Source: Telmatospirillum sp. J64-1
GTDB lineage: Bacteria; Pseudomonadota; Alphaproteobacteria; Rhodospirillales; Magnetospirillaceae
DNA length: 64,000 nt
Direction of reading: 5' to 3'
NCBI RefSeq assembly: GCF_006980715.1
Contig: NZ_SBHN01000013.1
Coordinates: forward strand, 62,001-126,000
Numbering within the stretch: the first letter of the stretch is position 1; each line of letters starts with the position of its first letter. Below the pieces are notes generated by a model. It saw only the letters and a program-made list of their open reading frames with translations, was not told the DNA's origin and searched no databases. Shown piece by piece: positions 49,023 through 57,253 of this stretch. A program made the position numbers and the translations under genes.

Positions 49023-49748
49023 ATGATTCTCTTTCCCGCCATCGACCTGAAAGACGGCGCCTGCGTGCGTTTGCTGCGCGGCGAGATGGACCAAGCCACG
49101 GTGTTCAGCACCGCCCCCGCCGAGCAGGCTCGCGAATTCGCCGATGCCGGTTGCGAATGGCTGCATGTGGTGGACCTCAACGGCGCCTTCGCCGGCAAGC
49201 CGGTGAACCAGGATGCGGTGGCCGCCATCCTCAAGGCAGTCAAGGTGCCGGTGCAATTGGGCGGCGGCATCCGCGACATGCGCACCATCGAGGCCTGGCT
49301 GGAAGCGGGCGTGCGCCGCGTCATCCTGGGCACCGTCGCCCTGCGCGACCCGACCCTGGTCAAGGAAGCCTGCAAGCGCTTCCCCTCGCGCGTGGCCGTG
49401 GGCATCGACGCCCGCGACGGCATGGTGGCGGTCGAGGGCTGGGCCGAGACCTCGCAGGTCAGTGCCCTGGACCTCGCCCTGAAATTCGAGGATGTGGGCG
49501 TCGCCGCCATCATCTTCACCGACATTTCCCGCGACGGCGCCATGCAGGGCCCCAATGTGGAGGCCACCGCCGAGCTGGCCCGCCGCCTGACCACGCCGGT
49601 TATCGCCTCGGGCGGCGTGTCCTCGATCGAGGACTTGAAGGCGCTGAAGGCCCTGTCCGGTTCGGGCATCGCCGGCGTCATCTCGGGCCGGGCGCTCTAT
49701 GACGGCCGGATCGACCTGCGCGAGGCGCTGGCGCTGCTCAAGGGCTGA
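49023..49748 (+). CDS. hisA: ProFAR isomerase HisA
   Basis: A 241-residue barrel isomerising ProFAR to PRFAR. Catalytic Asp8 is in FPAIDLKDG, with the paired acid in [16 protein letters not shown] (about 170). [19 protein letters not shown] is conserved. It is paralogous to hisF next door. Confidence 0.96.
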   Translation: MILFPAIDLKDGACVRLLRGEMDQATVFSTAPAEQAREFADAGCEWLHVVDLNGAFAGKPVNQDAVAAILKAVKVPVQLGGGIRDMRTIEAWLEAGVRRVILGTVALRDPTLVKEACKRFPSRVAVGIDARDGMVAVEGWAETSQVSALDLALKFEDVGVAAIIFTDISRDGAMQGPNVEATAELARRLTTPVIASGGVSSIEDLKALKALSGSGIAGVISGRALYDGRIDLREALALLKG

Positions 49749-49753
49749 TACCG

Positions 49754-50518
49754 ATGCTGAAGACGCGCGTCATTCCCTGCCTGGACGTCAAGGACGGCCG
49801 TGTGGTCAAGGGCGTCAATTTCGTCGATCTGGTCGATGCCGGGGATCCGGTGGAACAGGCCCGCGTCTATGACAGGGCCGGGGCCGACGAACTGACCTTC
49901 CTCGACATCACCGCCAGTTCCGACAACCGCGACACTTTGTATGACGTGGTGGCGCGCACGGCGGAACAATGCTTCATGCCGCTGACCGTGGGCGGCGGCG
50001 TGCGGCAGGTCGAAGACATCCGCAAGCTGTTGCTGGCCGGTGCCGACAAGGTCTCGATCAACACCGCCGCGGTGCATCGCCCTGAATTCGTGCGCGAGGC
50101 GGCCGAGAAATTCGGCAGCCAGTGCATCGTGGTCGCCATCGATGCCAAGTCGGTGGGGCCGGGCAAGTTCGAGATCTTCACCCATGGCGGGCGCAAGCCC
50201 ACCGGCCTGGACGCCGTGGACTGGGCCAAGCGCATGACCGAATATGGCGCGGGCGAGATCCTGCTGACTTCGATGGACCGCGACGGCACGCGCGAGGGCT
50301 TCAACCTGCCGCTGACCCGCGCCGTCGCCGATGCGGTGTCCGTACCGGTTATCGCCTCGGGCGGGGTGGGCAATCTCGACCATCTGGTCGATGGTGTGCG
50401 CGAGGGCCATGCCTCTGCCGTTCTGGCTGCCTCCATCTTCCACTTTGGTCTCTATTCCATCAGCGAGGCGAAGGCACATATGAAGGCGGCGGGCATTCCC
50501 GTCCGTCTGGACCGCTAA
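49754..50518 (+). CDS. hisF: Imidazole glycerol phosphate synthase, cyclase subunit HisF
   Basis: A 254-residue barrel that forms IGP and AICAR from PRFAR and ammonia supplied by HisH. Catalytic Asp11 is in [14 protein letters not shown], and the second acid is Asp131 in [34 protein letters not shown] and [15 protein letters not shown] are typical. It starts five bases after hisA. Confidence 0.96.
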   Translation: MLKTRVIPCLDVKDGRVVKGVNFVDLVDAGDPVEQARVYDRAGADELTFLDITASSDNRDTLYDVVARTAEQCFMPLTVGGGVRQVEDIRKLLLAGADKVSINTAAVHRPEFVREAAEKFGSQCIVVAIDAKSVGPGKFEIFTHGGRKPTGLDAVDWAKRMTEYGAGEILLTSMDRDGTREGFNLPLTRAVADAVSVPVIASGGVGNLDHLVDGVREGHASAVLAASIFHFGLYSISEAKAHMKAAGIPVRLDR

Positions 50519-50534
50519 GAAAAAGAAAGAAGGT

Positions 50535-50852
50535 ATGAGCGCCACCATCGACGAGCTTTATGCCGTCATCGCCAGCCGCAAGGGCGGCGACCCCGAAAAA
50601 TCCCATACCGCCAAGATGTTCGCGCGCGGGCGCGGCAAGATCGCGCAGAAGGTGGGGGAAGAAGCGGTCGAAACCGTGATCGCCGCGCTGGCCGAGACCC
50701 CCGACCATGTGGTCGCGGAAAGCGCCGACCTGCTTTATCATCTGATGATCCTCTGGGCCGATATCGGTATCAAGCCGGAACAGGTCTGGGCCGAGCTGGA
50801 ACGCCGCAAGGGCGTCTCGGGGATCGAAGAGAAGAAGTCGCGGAAGAAATAA
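50535..50852 (+). CDS. hisE: Phosphoribosyl-ATP pyrophosphatase
   Basis: A 105-residue helical pyrophosphohydrolase acting on PR-ATP. It has RGRGKIAQKVGEEAVETVIAAL (the metal-binding EExxE pattern) and DLLYHLMILW. It is the separate form without HisI. The start is preceded by AAAGAAGGT. It ends the hisBHAFE operon as seen in many alphaproteobacteria; a family A repeat and a HIT gene follow. Confidence 0.95.
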   Translation: MSATIDELYAVIASRKGGDPEKSHTAKMFARGRGKIAQKVGEEAVETVIAALAETPDHVVAESADLLYHLMILWADIGIKPEQVWAELERRKGVSGIEEKKSRKK

Positions 50853-50860
50853 GCGCGCTT

Positions 50861-50977
50861 GCCCATGCTTCGAGACGGCCCTTCGGGCCTCTTCAGCATA
50901 AGGCCGGAGCAGTTTGAAAAAATAGCCTCGCGCCTTCAGGAGCCGCCCCGGCGGCGTCTAAGGATGAGGCGGGCCGG
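50861..50977. repeat. Dispersed double-hairpin repeat, family A, copy 4
   Basis: Starts GCCCATGCTTCGAGACGGCC, with CTTCGGGCCTCTTCAGCAT next; the right half GGCGGCGTCTAAGGATGAGG has diverged. It lies between hisE and the HIT gene. Confidence 0.8.
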
Positions 50978-51011
50978 AAATCTTTTTTCAAACAAGAAAC
51001 GGGGGAAGATC

Positions 51012-51374
51012 ATGTCCTATGATGACAACAACATCTTCGCGAAGATCCTGCGCGGCGAGATCCCGTGCAAGAAGGTCCACGAGGACGATTTCACCCTGGC
51101 TTTCCACGACATCAATCCCCAGGCGCCGGTCCATGTGCTGGTGATCCCCAAGGGCAAATACGTTTCCATGGCCGATTTCAGCGCCAAGGCTTCCGAGGCC
51201 GAGATCGCCGGCTTCATCCGCGCCGTCGGCAAGGTCGCCCGCGACCTGGGCCTGGAAGAAGAGGGCTATCGGGTGCTGGCCAATATCGGCGCCAATGGCG
51301 GCCAGGAAGTGCCCCATCTGCATGTCCATATCTGCGGCGGCCGCAAGCTGGGCCGGATGATCCATCTGGCTTAA
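51012..51374 (+). CDS. hinT: HIT family purine nucleotide hydrolase (HinT-like)
   Basis: A 120-residue HIT protein. The catalytic triad HxHxH is H102-H104-H106 in VPHLHVHICGG, and the front has NIFAKILRGEIPCKKVHEDD. HinT hydrolyses purine phosphoramidates. The ATG at 51012 follows GGGGGAAG; the in-frame extension upstream is repeat DNA. Alphaproteobacteria often keep this gene after hisE. Confidence 0.92.
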   Translation: MSYDDNNIFAKILRGEIPCKKVHEDDFTLAFHDINPQAPVHVLVIPKGKYVSMADFSAKASEAEIAGFIRAVGKVARDLGLEEEGYRVLANIGANGGQEVPHLHVHICGGRKLGRMIHLA

Positions 51375-51448
51375 GGCGCGTTCCGCTTCACCTTCCGACT
51401 CATTGATCCCTCGGCGCGCGGGCGCTACCTCCTGGGACGGAGGTGTCA

Positions 51449-52045
51449 ATGCAACCGATCCGCCGTCCCGAATTGCTGCCGCACGAGGATTATGCCGCGC
51501 GCCGTTCCGAGATGCGGCGCCGCTTCGAGGAATTGGTAAGTCACCGCCGGGTGAGTATCGGCCCCTATGCCATCCTCGATTTCGAGAACCACGCGACCTT
51601 GCGTGCCCGCGCCCAAGAGGCGGCCTGGGCGCGCAAGGCCGAGGGCGCAGATCTCGAGCGCCTGGTCGAGGCCTATAACCGCCTGATGCCCCGGGGGCAG
51701 GAATTGGTGGCGCGGCTGTGGTTCGATATCGACGACCACGACCGGCGGCGCCGCGAGATCGAGGCCCAGACCGGCATCGAGGCCACCGGCAGCATCTCCT
51801 TCACCGATTTCGTCATTCACGGGGTCGCCGATCCCGAGGCTGTGCAGGCCCTGCGGGAATGGGAGGACGAGAGCAGCCTGCTGCATGTGCTGCGCTTCCC
51901 CTTCCGCCGCAGCCATATCGAGGCCTTCGGCCATCCCGATGCCGTCGTGGTGGTCGGGCTGGGGCAGGATACCTATGGCCATCTGACCATCCTGCCGGTC
52001 CACCAGCGCAATGCCCTGGACGGAGATTTCGACCCACCGTCCTGA
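51449..52045 (+). CDS. DUF3501 family protein
   Basis: A 198-residue soluble protein matching DUF3501, which has RPELLPHEDYAARRSEMRR at the front and NRLMPRGQELVARLWFDIDD and VVVVGLGQDTYGH later. Function is unknown; in some bacteria the family lies near rubrerythrin genes, not seen here. The ATG at 51449 has GGAGG before it; a GTG six bases earlier is also in frame. Confidence 0.75.
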   Translation: MQPIRRPELLPHEDYAARRSEMRRRFEELVSHRRVSIGPYAILDFENHATLRARAQEAAWARKAEGADLERLVEAYNRLMPRGQELVARLWFDIDDHDRRRREIEAQTGIEATGSISFTDFVIHGVADPEAVQALREWEDESSLLHVLRFPFRRSHIEAFGHPDAVVVVGLGQDTYGHLTILPVHQRNALDGDFDPPS

Positions 52046-52058
52046 CGACGGTAAAGGA

Positions 52059-52556
52059 TCAGTCCACCGCTTCGCGGGAATAGACGCCCCAGAATTCGTC
52101 GCGGCGCATCCAGCCGACATGGCCGCCCACCTCGACCTGGCACATCTCGCTGTCGCGGGGGCAGCGTTGCAGGCGGCCGATGACGTCGGGCTCGACCAGG
52201 GCGATGGCATTGGCGCTGGCGTCGGCGGTGCGGCGCAAGGGGCGGGTGGTGCCGGTGACGACCATCATGCGCCGGCCGGACAGCATGCTCTGATGCACCC
52301 AGCCTTCCGTGCCCTGCCAGTCGCGGATCCGGCGCCAGGCTTCGAATTCCGCGATCACCTCGACCGGCAGGTCGCGGCGGGTATAGGTCCAGTCCACCGG
52401 ATAGCGGGTTCCCGGCCCGGTGCGCAGGTTGACTTCGTCCGACCGCAGGGACAGGAAGCGCGGCAGGGGCAGGCCGGTGGTTCCCTGCGCCGCGACGGGT
52501 GCGGACAGCGTGAACAGGACGAGCAGGAGACAAAAGGAAGTTGCGGCGCGCATCAT
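52059..52556 (-). CDS. Secreted SH3-domain (SH3_4) protein
   Basis: A 165-residue exported protein. A signal peptide (about 1-24, ending APVAAQ) precedes two bacterial SH3-like repeats: RSDEVNLRTGPGTRYPVDWTY with WRRIRDWQGTEGWVHQSML, then VGGHVGWMRRDEFWGVY. These repeats bind peptidoglycan or proteins at the envelope. The start could be either of two adjacent ATG codons (52556, 52553). It is convergent with the DUF3501 gene. Confidence 0.82.
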   Translation of the reverse strand: MMRAATSFCLLLVLFTLSAPVAAQGTTGLPLPRFLSLRSDEVNLRTGPGTRYPVDWTYTRRDLPVEVIAEFEAWRRIRDWQGTEGWVHQSMLSGRRMMVVTGTTRPLRRTADASANAIALVEPDVIGRLQRCPRDSEMCQVEVGGHVGWMRRDEFWGVYSREAVD

Positions 52557-52592
52557 GGATTTTGGCTGACGACTCTCTGCTGACGGGAGGGC

Positions 52593-52623
52593 ATTATAGG
52601 AGCCGGGCGCAGCGTCGGGTCAA
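52593..52623 (-). promoter_or_regulatory. Candidate promoter of the SH3 protein gene
   Basis: Minus strand TTGACC (52623-52618) and a perfect TATAAT (52598-52593), 19 bases apart, which is longer than the ideal 17. Confidence 0.5.
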
Positions 52624-52709
52624 GCCACGAGAGCACACAACATCACTGGACAACCCAGCGGGACCTTGTTAAGCCCATTGGGAATGTGATCCGGGAAGGG
52701 AGAGCTGGA

Positions 52710-53696
52710 ATGGGCCAAAAGAAGCCACAGGTCGTCGTCACGAGAAAGTTGCCGGACGCCATCGAAACCCGGATGATGGAGCTGTTCAACACACGCCTGA
52801 ACGTTGATGACACGCCCATGACCAAGGCCGATCTGGTCGAGGCGGTCAAGCAGGCCGATGTCCTGGTTTCCACCGTCACGGACCGCATCGATGCCGCCGT
52901 CCTGTCCCAGGCCGGGCCCAATCTGCGCCTGATCGCCAATTTCGGTGCCGGGGTGGACCATATCGACCTCGCCACCGCCCGCCAGCGGGGCATCACCGTC
53001 ACCAACACGCCCGACGTGCTGACCGAGGACACCGCCGACATGGCCATGGCCATGATCCTGGCCGTGCCGCGCCGTCTGGTCGAGGGCGAGCATGTCATCC
53101 GCCAGGGCAAATGGGCCGGCTGGTCGCCGACCTGGATGCTGGGTCACCGCATCTGGGGCAAGCGCCTCGGCATCATCGGCATGGGCCGCATCGGCCAGGC
53201 CGTGGCACGCCGCGCCAAGGGCTTCGGATTGTCGGTCCATTACCACAACCGCAAGCGCGTCCATCCCGAGATCGAGAACGAACTGGAAGCGACCTATTGG
53301 GAAAGCCTGGACCAGATGCTGGCCCGCATGGACGTGATCTCGGTCCATTGCCCGCATACCCCGGCGACCTTCCACCTGCTGTCCGCCCGCCGCCTGAAGC
53401 TGTTGCAGCCCCATGCCTATGTGGTCAACACCGCGCGCGGCGAGGTCATCGACGAATCCGCCCTGACCCGCATGCTGGTCAAGCGCGAGATCGCCGGTGC
53501 CGCGCTGGATGTGTTCGAGAACGAACCGGCGGTGAATCCCAAGCTGGTGGAACTCGACAACGTGCTGCTGCTGCCGCATATGGGCTCGGCCACCATCGAG
53601 GCCAGGGTCGATATGGGCGAGAAGGTGATCATCAACATCAAGACCTTTGTGGACGGCCACAACCCGCCCGACCGCGTGCTCGCCAGCATGCTGTGA
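52710..53696 (+). CDS. D-2-hydroxyacid dehydrogenase (glyoxylate reductase/D-glycerate dehydrogenase)
   Basis: A 328-residue NAD(P)-dependent dehydrogenase. The Rossmann motif is GIIGMGRIGQAVARRAKG, the substrate Arg in NTARGEVID, and the catalytic His in LLLPHMGSATIEAR. The sequence suits the glyoxylate reductase/GyaR group, but the substrate cannot be fixed without comparison. The ATG at 52710 follows GGGAGAGC; a GTG at 52686 is less likely. Confidence 0.87.
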   Translation: MGQKKPQVVVTRKLPDAIETRMMELFNTRLNVDDTPMTKADLVEAVKQADVLVSTVTDRIDAAVLSQAGPNLRLIANFGAGVDHIDLATARQRGITVTNTPDVLTEDTADMAMAMILAVPRRLVEGEHVIRQGKWAGWSPTWMLGHRIWGKRLGIIGMGRIGQAVARRAKGFGLSVHYHNRKRVHPEIENELEATYWESLDQMLARMDVISVHCPHTPATFHLLSARRLKLLQPHAYVVNTARGEVIDESALTRMLVKREIAGAALDVFENEPAVNPKLVELDNVLLLPHMGSATIEARVDMGEKVIINIKTFVDGHNPPDRVLASML

Positions 53697-53856
53697 GGCT
53701 GGGGCCGATGGTGGTGATGCAGGGCTTCGCCCTGCATGCGCCTGAAGGCTGCCTTCCGGATTTCTTTGTATCCATTCATTCTTTCTGCGAGAGCGGAAGC
53801 GATGAAGCAAGGAAGGGAGGCCAAGGGCGAAGCCCAAGGAAGAATGCGGCCTGTGT

Positions 53857-55185
53857 ATGACCAGAGTCTTTTCCCTTCCCTATGGCGACCCGCTCGCCGC
53901 CTTCGCCCCCTTCGCGGAGGAAGACTTCGCGCTGCTGCTAGACAGCGCCGCCAATGACGGCGGGCGCGGGCGCTATTCCTATCTCTGCCTGCGTCCCCGC
54001 CATGTGCTGACGCTGAAGGATCATGCCGATCCGCTGGGGATGCTGGCGCAGGTGCTGGACGGGATGGGAAAGGTCCCGGCGCAGCCCGACCTGCCGCCTT
54101 TCCAGGGCGGTGTGGCGGGTTTCCTGTCCTATGATCTGGGCCGCAGCCTGGAACGCCTGCCCGCCCTCCAGCCCGACGATCTCGGCTTTCCCGACCTCTG
54201 CCTCGGCGTCTTTCCCGCCGTGGCCGCTTGGGATCATGAACGCCGTCAGGCCTGGGTGCTGGGCGAGAAGGAGGCGGCAAAGGAATTGTGCGAACTGCTG
54301 GAGCCGCAGGCCCCGCCCCTGGACGCGCCCGATTGGGGGCCGCGTCTGCCGTGGCGGGCCGAGCTGGACCGGGAAAGCTATCTGAACCAGATCGGCCGGG
54401 TGGTGAGCTACATCTTCGCCGGCGATATCTTCCAGGCCAATCTGTCGCAGCGTTTCCTGGCGACATTGCCGCCGGAACTGACGCCTTTCGGGCTTTATCG
54501 CCGCCTGCGGGCGCTTTCGCCGGCGCCTTTCGCCGCCTATCTGCGCTACAAGGACATCAGTCTCGTCTCGGCCTCGCCCGAGCGTTTCCTGCGCTGCTTC
54601 TCCGACGGCCTGGTCGAGACCCGGCCGATCAAGGGAACCCGCCCGCGCAGTCCCGATCCCGCCGAGGATGCCCGCCAGGCCGAAGCGCTGAGCCGGAGCG
54701 GCAAGGATCTGGCGGAGAATCTGATGATCGTCGATCTGCTGCGGAACGACCTGGCGCGGGTCTGTCGGCCAGGCAGCGTCGTCGTGCCCGAACTCTTTAC
54801 CCTGGAAAGCTTCGCCAGCGTCCACCATCTGGTGTCCGCAGTGGAAGGGCGCTTGCGCCCCGGGTTGGGCGCGGTGGACCTGCTGCGCGCCACCTTCCCC
54901 GGCGGCTCGATCACCGGCGCGCCGAAAATCCGCGCCATGGAGATCATCGAGGAATTGGAAACCGCCCGTCGCGGCCCCTATTGCGGGTCGATGATCTGGA
55001 TCGGACGGGATGGCGCCATGGACTCATCCATCCTGATCCGTACCATGGCTATCCATGGGGACAGGATCGCGGTCCAGGCGGGCGGCGGGATCGTCGCCGA
55101 ATCCGACCCCCATGCGGAATGGGAAGAGACGATGGTCAAGGCCCGTGCCATGCTGGCGAGCCTGGAGGGAAGGGGGCAGGAATGA
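53857..55185 (+). CDS. pabB: Aminodeoxychorismate synthase component I
   Basis: A 442-residue chorismate-binding enzyme making ADC for folate. The diagnostic PIKGT (ETRPIKGTRPR), with Lys where TrpE has Ala, marks it as PabB. FAGDIFQANLSQRF, ENLMIVDLLRNDLARVC and FPGGSITGAPKIRAMEIIEEL are all present. A PabA glutaminase is not in the window. pabC overlaps its stop by ATGA. Confidence 0.93.
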   Translation: MTRVFSLPYGDPLAAFAPFAEEDFALLLDSAANDGGRGRYSYLCLRPRHVLTLKDHADPLGMLAQVLDGMGKVPAQPDLPPFQGGVAGFLSYDLGRSLERLPALQPDDLGFPDLCLGVFPAVAAWDHERRQAWVLGEKEAAKELCELLEPQAPPLDAPDWGPRLPWRAELDRESYLNQIGRVVSYIFAGDIFQANLSQRFLATLPPELTPFGLYRRLRALSPAPFAAYLRYKDISLVSASPERFLRCFSDGLVETRPIKGTRPRSPDPAEDARQAEALSRSGKDLAENLMIVDLLRNDLARVCRPGSVVVPELFTLESFASVHHLVSAVEGRLRPGLGAVDLLRATFPGGSITGAPKIRAMEIIEELETARRGPYCGSMIWIGRDGAMDSSILIRTMAIHGDRIAVQAGGGIVAESDPHAEWEETMVKARAMLASLEGRGQE

Positions 55186-55985
55186 AGCTGTTTCTCAATG
55201 GTGCCATTTTACCTTTGGACGAGGCTTTCATCAGCCCTACCGACCGGGGATTCGCCCTGGGCGACGGGTTGTTCGAGACGATCCGCGCGGCGGAAGCCAG
55301 GCCGCTGCGCATCCGCAGCCATCTGACCCGTCTGCGCGAAGGCGCCAAATGCCTCGGCATTTCCCTGACGCTGACCGATGGCGAATTGATCAACGCCCTG
55401 GGCACCACGCTGGAGGTCAACGGCCTGACCGAGGGCGTGCTGCGGCTGACCTTGAGCCGGGGACCGGCGGCCCGGGGTCTGCTGCCGCCCGCCCATCCCC
55501 ATCCGACCCTGCTGATCACCGCCGGTCCCCTGCCGCCGCCGGCCGCCCCGGCGCGCGCCGCCATCGCCCAGGACGTGCGGCGCAACGAGCATTCGCCGCT
55601 GTCGCGCTTCAAGACGCTCAGCTATCTCGACAATGTTCTGGCCCGCATGGAGGCCGAGCGACGCGGCGCCGACGAAGCCCTGCTGCTCAACACCGCGGGT
55701 CGATTGGCCGAGTCCACCATCGCCAATCTCTTCCTGGTGATCGATGGCGATGTCGTCACCCCGCCGGTCTCGGAAGGGGCGCTGCCGGGCGTGATGCGCG
55801 CCGATGTGATGGACCGGCTGGGCGCGGCGACGGCACGACTGACCCTGCACGACCTTGCCGCCGCGTCCGAGGCCTTCCTGACCAACAGCCTGGGGATTCG
55901 CCCCCTGATCGAGGTGGATGGCCGGCCGGTCGGAACGGGGCAGATGGGGCCGGTGACCCGGCGCCTGATGGAGGACCTGGGCTGA
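55182..55985 (+). CDS. pabC: Aminodeoxychorismate lyase, class IV aminotransferase fold
   Basis: A 267-residue PLP enzyme that turns ADC into 4-aminobenzoate and pyruvate. It has FISPTDRGFALGDGLFETIR, the PLP lysine in SRFKTLSYLDNVLAR and EAFLTNSLGIRPL. The pairing with pabB supports the lyase over a branched-chain aminotransferase. ATG at 55182 overlaps pabB. Confidence 0.88.
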   Translation: MKLFLNGAILPLDEAFISPTDRGFALGDGLFETIRAAEARPLRIRSHLTRLREGAKCLGISLTLTDGELINALGTTLEVNGLTEGVLRLTLSRGPAARGLLPPAHPHPTLLITAGPLPPPAAPARAAIAQDVRRNEHSPLSRFKTLSYLDNVLARMEAERRGADEALLLNTAGRLAESTIANLFLVIDGDVVTPPVSEGALPGVMRADVMDRLGAATARLTLHDLAAASEAFLTNSLGIRPLIEVDGRPVGTGQMGPVTRRLMEDLG

Positions 55986-56113
55986 CGCTCTCTGCGGCAG
56001 CGCCTCGCAAATGGTGAAAAATTTATTAAAGAGAGCAAAGTAAATCATCTTGATTTAAATTTGCGTACTAAGGTGTTAGGCTCAGGGTAAGATCCCGTAT
56101 CAGACCGAACGCC

Positions 56114-56854
56114 GTGGATATCGAACACTATATCGAAGAAACGAATCGTGCCGAAACGGCGGAAGAAGTCTTCCGGCTGTTCCAGACCCATGTCGCCGCC
56201 CTGGGATTCGACAAGAGTATTTTCGGAGGGGCGACCAATGACGAATTGTTCAAGGATCGCTTCGAGATCAGTCTTCCTGCGCCGATCCTGGTCAACAATT
56301 ATCCGGAAGACTGGACCAAGCATTATTTGCAGAACGACTATGCCCGCTTCGACCCGGTGATCGCCATGATGCCCCGGCAATGGGGGCCGCTGGTCTGGCG
56401 GGACATCGCCAAGAAGGACCACATCACCCGCAAGCAGAAACGCCTGCTTCGGGAAAGCGAGGATGCCGGATTGCGCAACGGCGTCAGCCTGCCCATGCGC
56501 GGCCCGGACGGCGAGACCTTCGTCATCAGCCTTGCCAGCGAGCATGCCGGCGATCTCGACCTTGCGCAGAATCTGCCCCAATTGCGCGTGATCGCCGCCC
56601 AGTTCTTCTTTTCCTTCATGGATCTCTGGGCGGCCCGGCGGCCCGAGCCGCAGTCGGTGAGCCTGACGCGGCGCGAGCAGGAATGCCTGCAATGGTCGGC
56701 ACGCGGCAAAAGCGCCTGGGATATCAGCGTCATCCTCAATATCTCCGAGGCGACGGTGCGCTTCCACCTGTCCAACGCCTTCAGCAAGCTCGGCGCGGGC
56801 AACCGCGTCAGCGCCATCGTACGCGCCTTACGCTGGGGCCTGATCCAGCTTTAG
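56114..56854 (+). CDS. LuxR-type quorum-sensing regulator (AHL-binding)
   Basis: A 246-residue transcription factor with an N-terminal autoinducer domain and C-terminal LuxR helix-turn-helix (LTRREQECLQWSARGKSAWD, then ISEATVRFHLSN). The usual AHL contacts are present: W67, Y71, D80, P81, W95 and G123, in the order of TraR W57-Y61-D70-P71-W85-G113. No luxI-type synthase is in the window, so it may be a solo receptor or paired elsewhere. GTG start at 56114; an AT-rich leader lies before it. Confidence 0.88.
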   Translation: MDIEHYIEETNRAETAEEVFRLFQTHVAALGFDKSIFGGATNDELFKDRFEISLPAPILVNNYPEDWTKHYLQNDYARFDPVIAMMPRQWGPLVWRDIAKKDHITRKQKRLLRESEDAGLRNGVSLPMRGPDGETFVISLASEHAGDLDLAQNLPQLRVIAAQFFFSFMDLWAARRPEPQSVSLTRREQECLQWSARGKSAWDISVILNISEATVRFHLSNAFSKLGAGNRVSAIVRALRWGLIQL

Positions 56855-56890
56855 CAGATTGCGGAAAAGCCGGTTCTGTCTGCACCGAAC

Positions 56891-56977
56891 CGTCACCCCC
56901 GCGAAAGCGGGGGGCCATGTGAGGCCTGTGGAAATGCGTTGGGGCGGCATGGATTCCCGCTTGCCCGGGAATGACGA
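56891..56977. repeat. Dispersed repeat, family B, copy 4
   Basis: Starts CGTCACCCCCGCGAAAGCGG and ends GATTCCCGCTTGCCCGGGAA then TGACG; the right hairpin carries one mismatch. Confidence 0.8.
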
Positions 56978-57064
56978 TGAAAACAGGAGTTTTTCCGCCG
57001 AGGGGGCAAACCCGGCAATGACGGAAAGGCGAGGAGCCCTCGACGCCATGCCCCCACCGCCTTG

Positions 57065-57148
57065 GTGTCTTTGTGTCTTTGTGTCTTTGTGTCTTGGTGG
57101 CCCCGTGCGGGATGAAGAAACCACCAAGACACCAAGATATCAAGACAC
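57065..57148. repeat. GTGTCTTT tandem repeat with inverted partner
   Basis: Almost four copies of GTGTCTTT (57065-57096) end in GTGTCTTGGTGG, which pairs perfectly (12 bp) with CCACCAAGACAC at 57121-57132 over a 20-base loop; AAGATATCAAGACAC then extends the inverted side. Confidence 0.8.
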
Positions 57149-57169
57149 TGGTTTCGAGGGGCTCGCCCG

Positions 57170-57200
57170 CCCATGGGCTCCCGCTTTCGCGGGAGCGACG
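57170..57200. repeat. Half copy of the family B repeat
   Basis: Only the right hairpin is present: CTCCCGCTTTCGCGGGAG followed by CGACG, next to the tandem repeat. Confidence 0.65.
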
Positions 57201-57215
57201 GAACAAGGAATGCGG

Positions 57216-57238
57216 GCCAGGAGCCGGGGGCTCCTGGC
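57216..57238 (-). terminator. Candidate terminator hairpin after the DUF4139 gene
   Basis: GCCAGGAGCC and GGCTCCTGGC form a 10-bp perfect stem with a 3-base loop, 16 bases after the leftward stop. No clear U-tract. Confidence 0.45.
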
Positions 57239-57253
57239 GGGTAAAGGGCGGGC

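Larger units (their letters stand above)
56855..57253. other. 399-bp repeat-filled intergenic region
   Basis: I see no gene. It contains family B copy 4 (56891-56977), an 8-bp tandem repeat with an inverted partner (57065-57148), a family B half copy (57170-57200), and a hairpin (57216-57238) at the end of the leftward DUF4139 gene. The open frames here follow the repeats and have no recognisable product. Confidence 0.75.

Noticed and set aside
57065-57096. Possible CRISPR or minisatellite array
   Set aside because: Units are 8 bp without spacers and fewer than four copies, so it is a short tandem repeat only.
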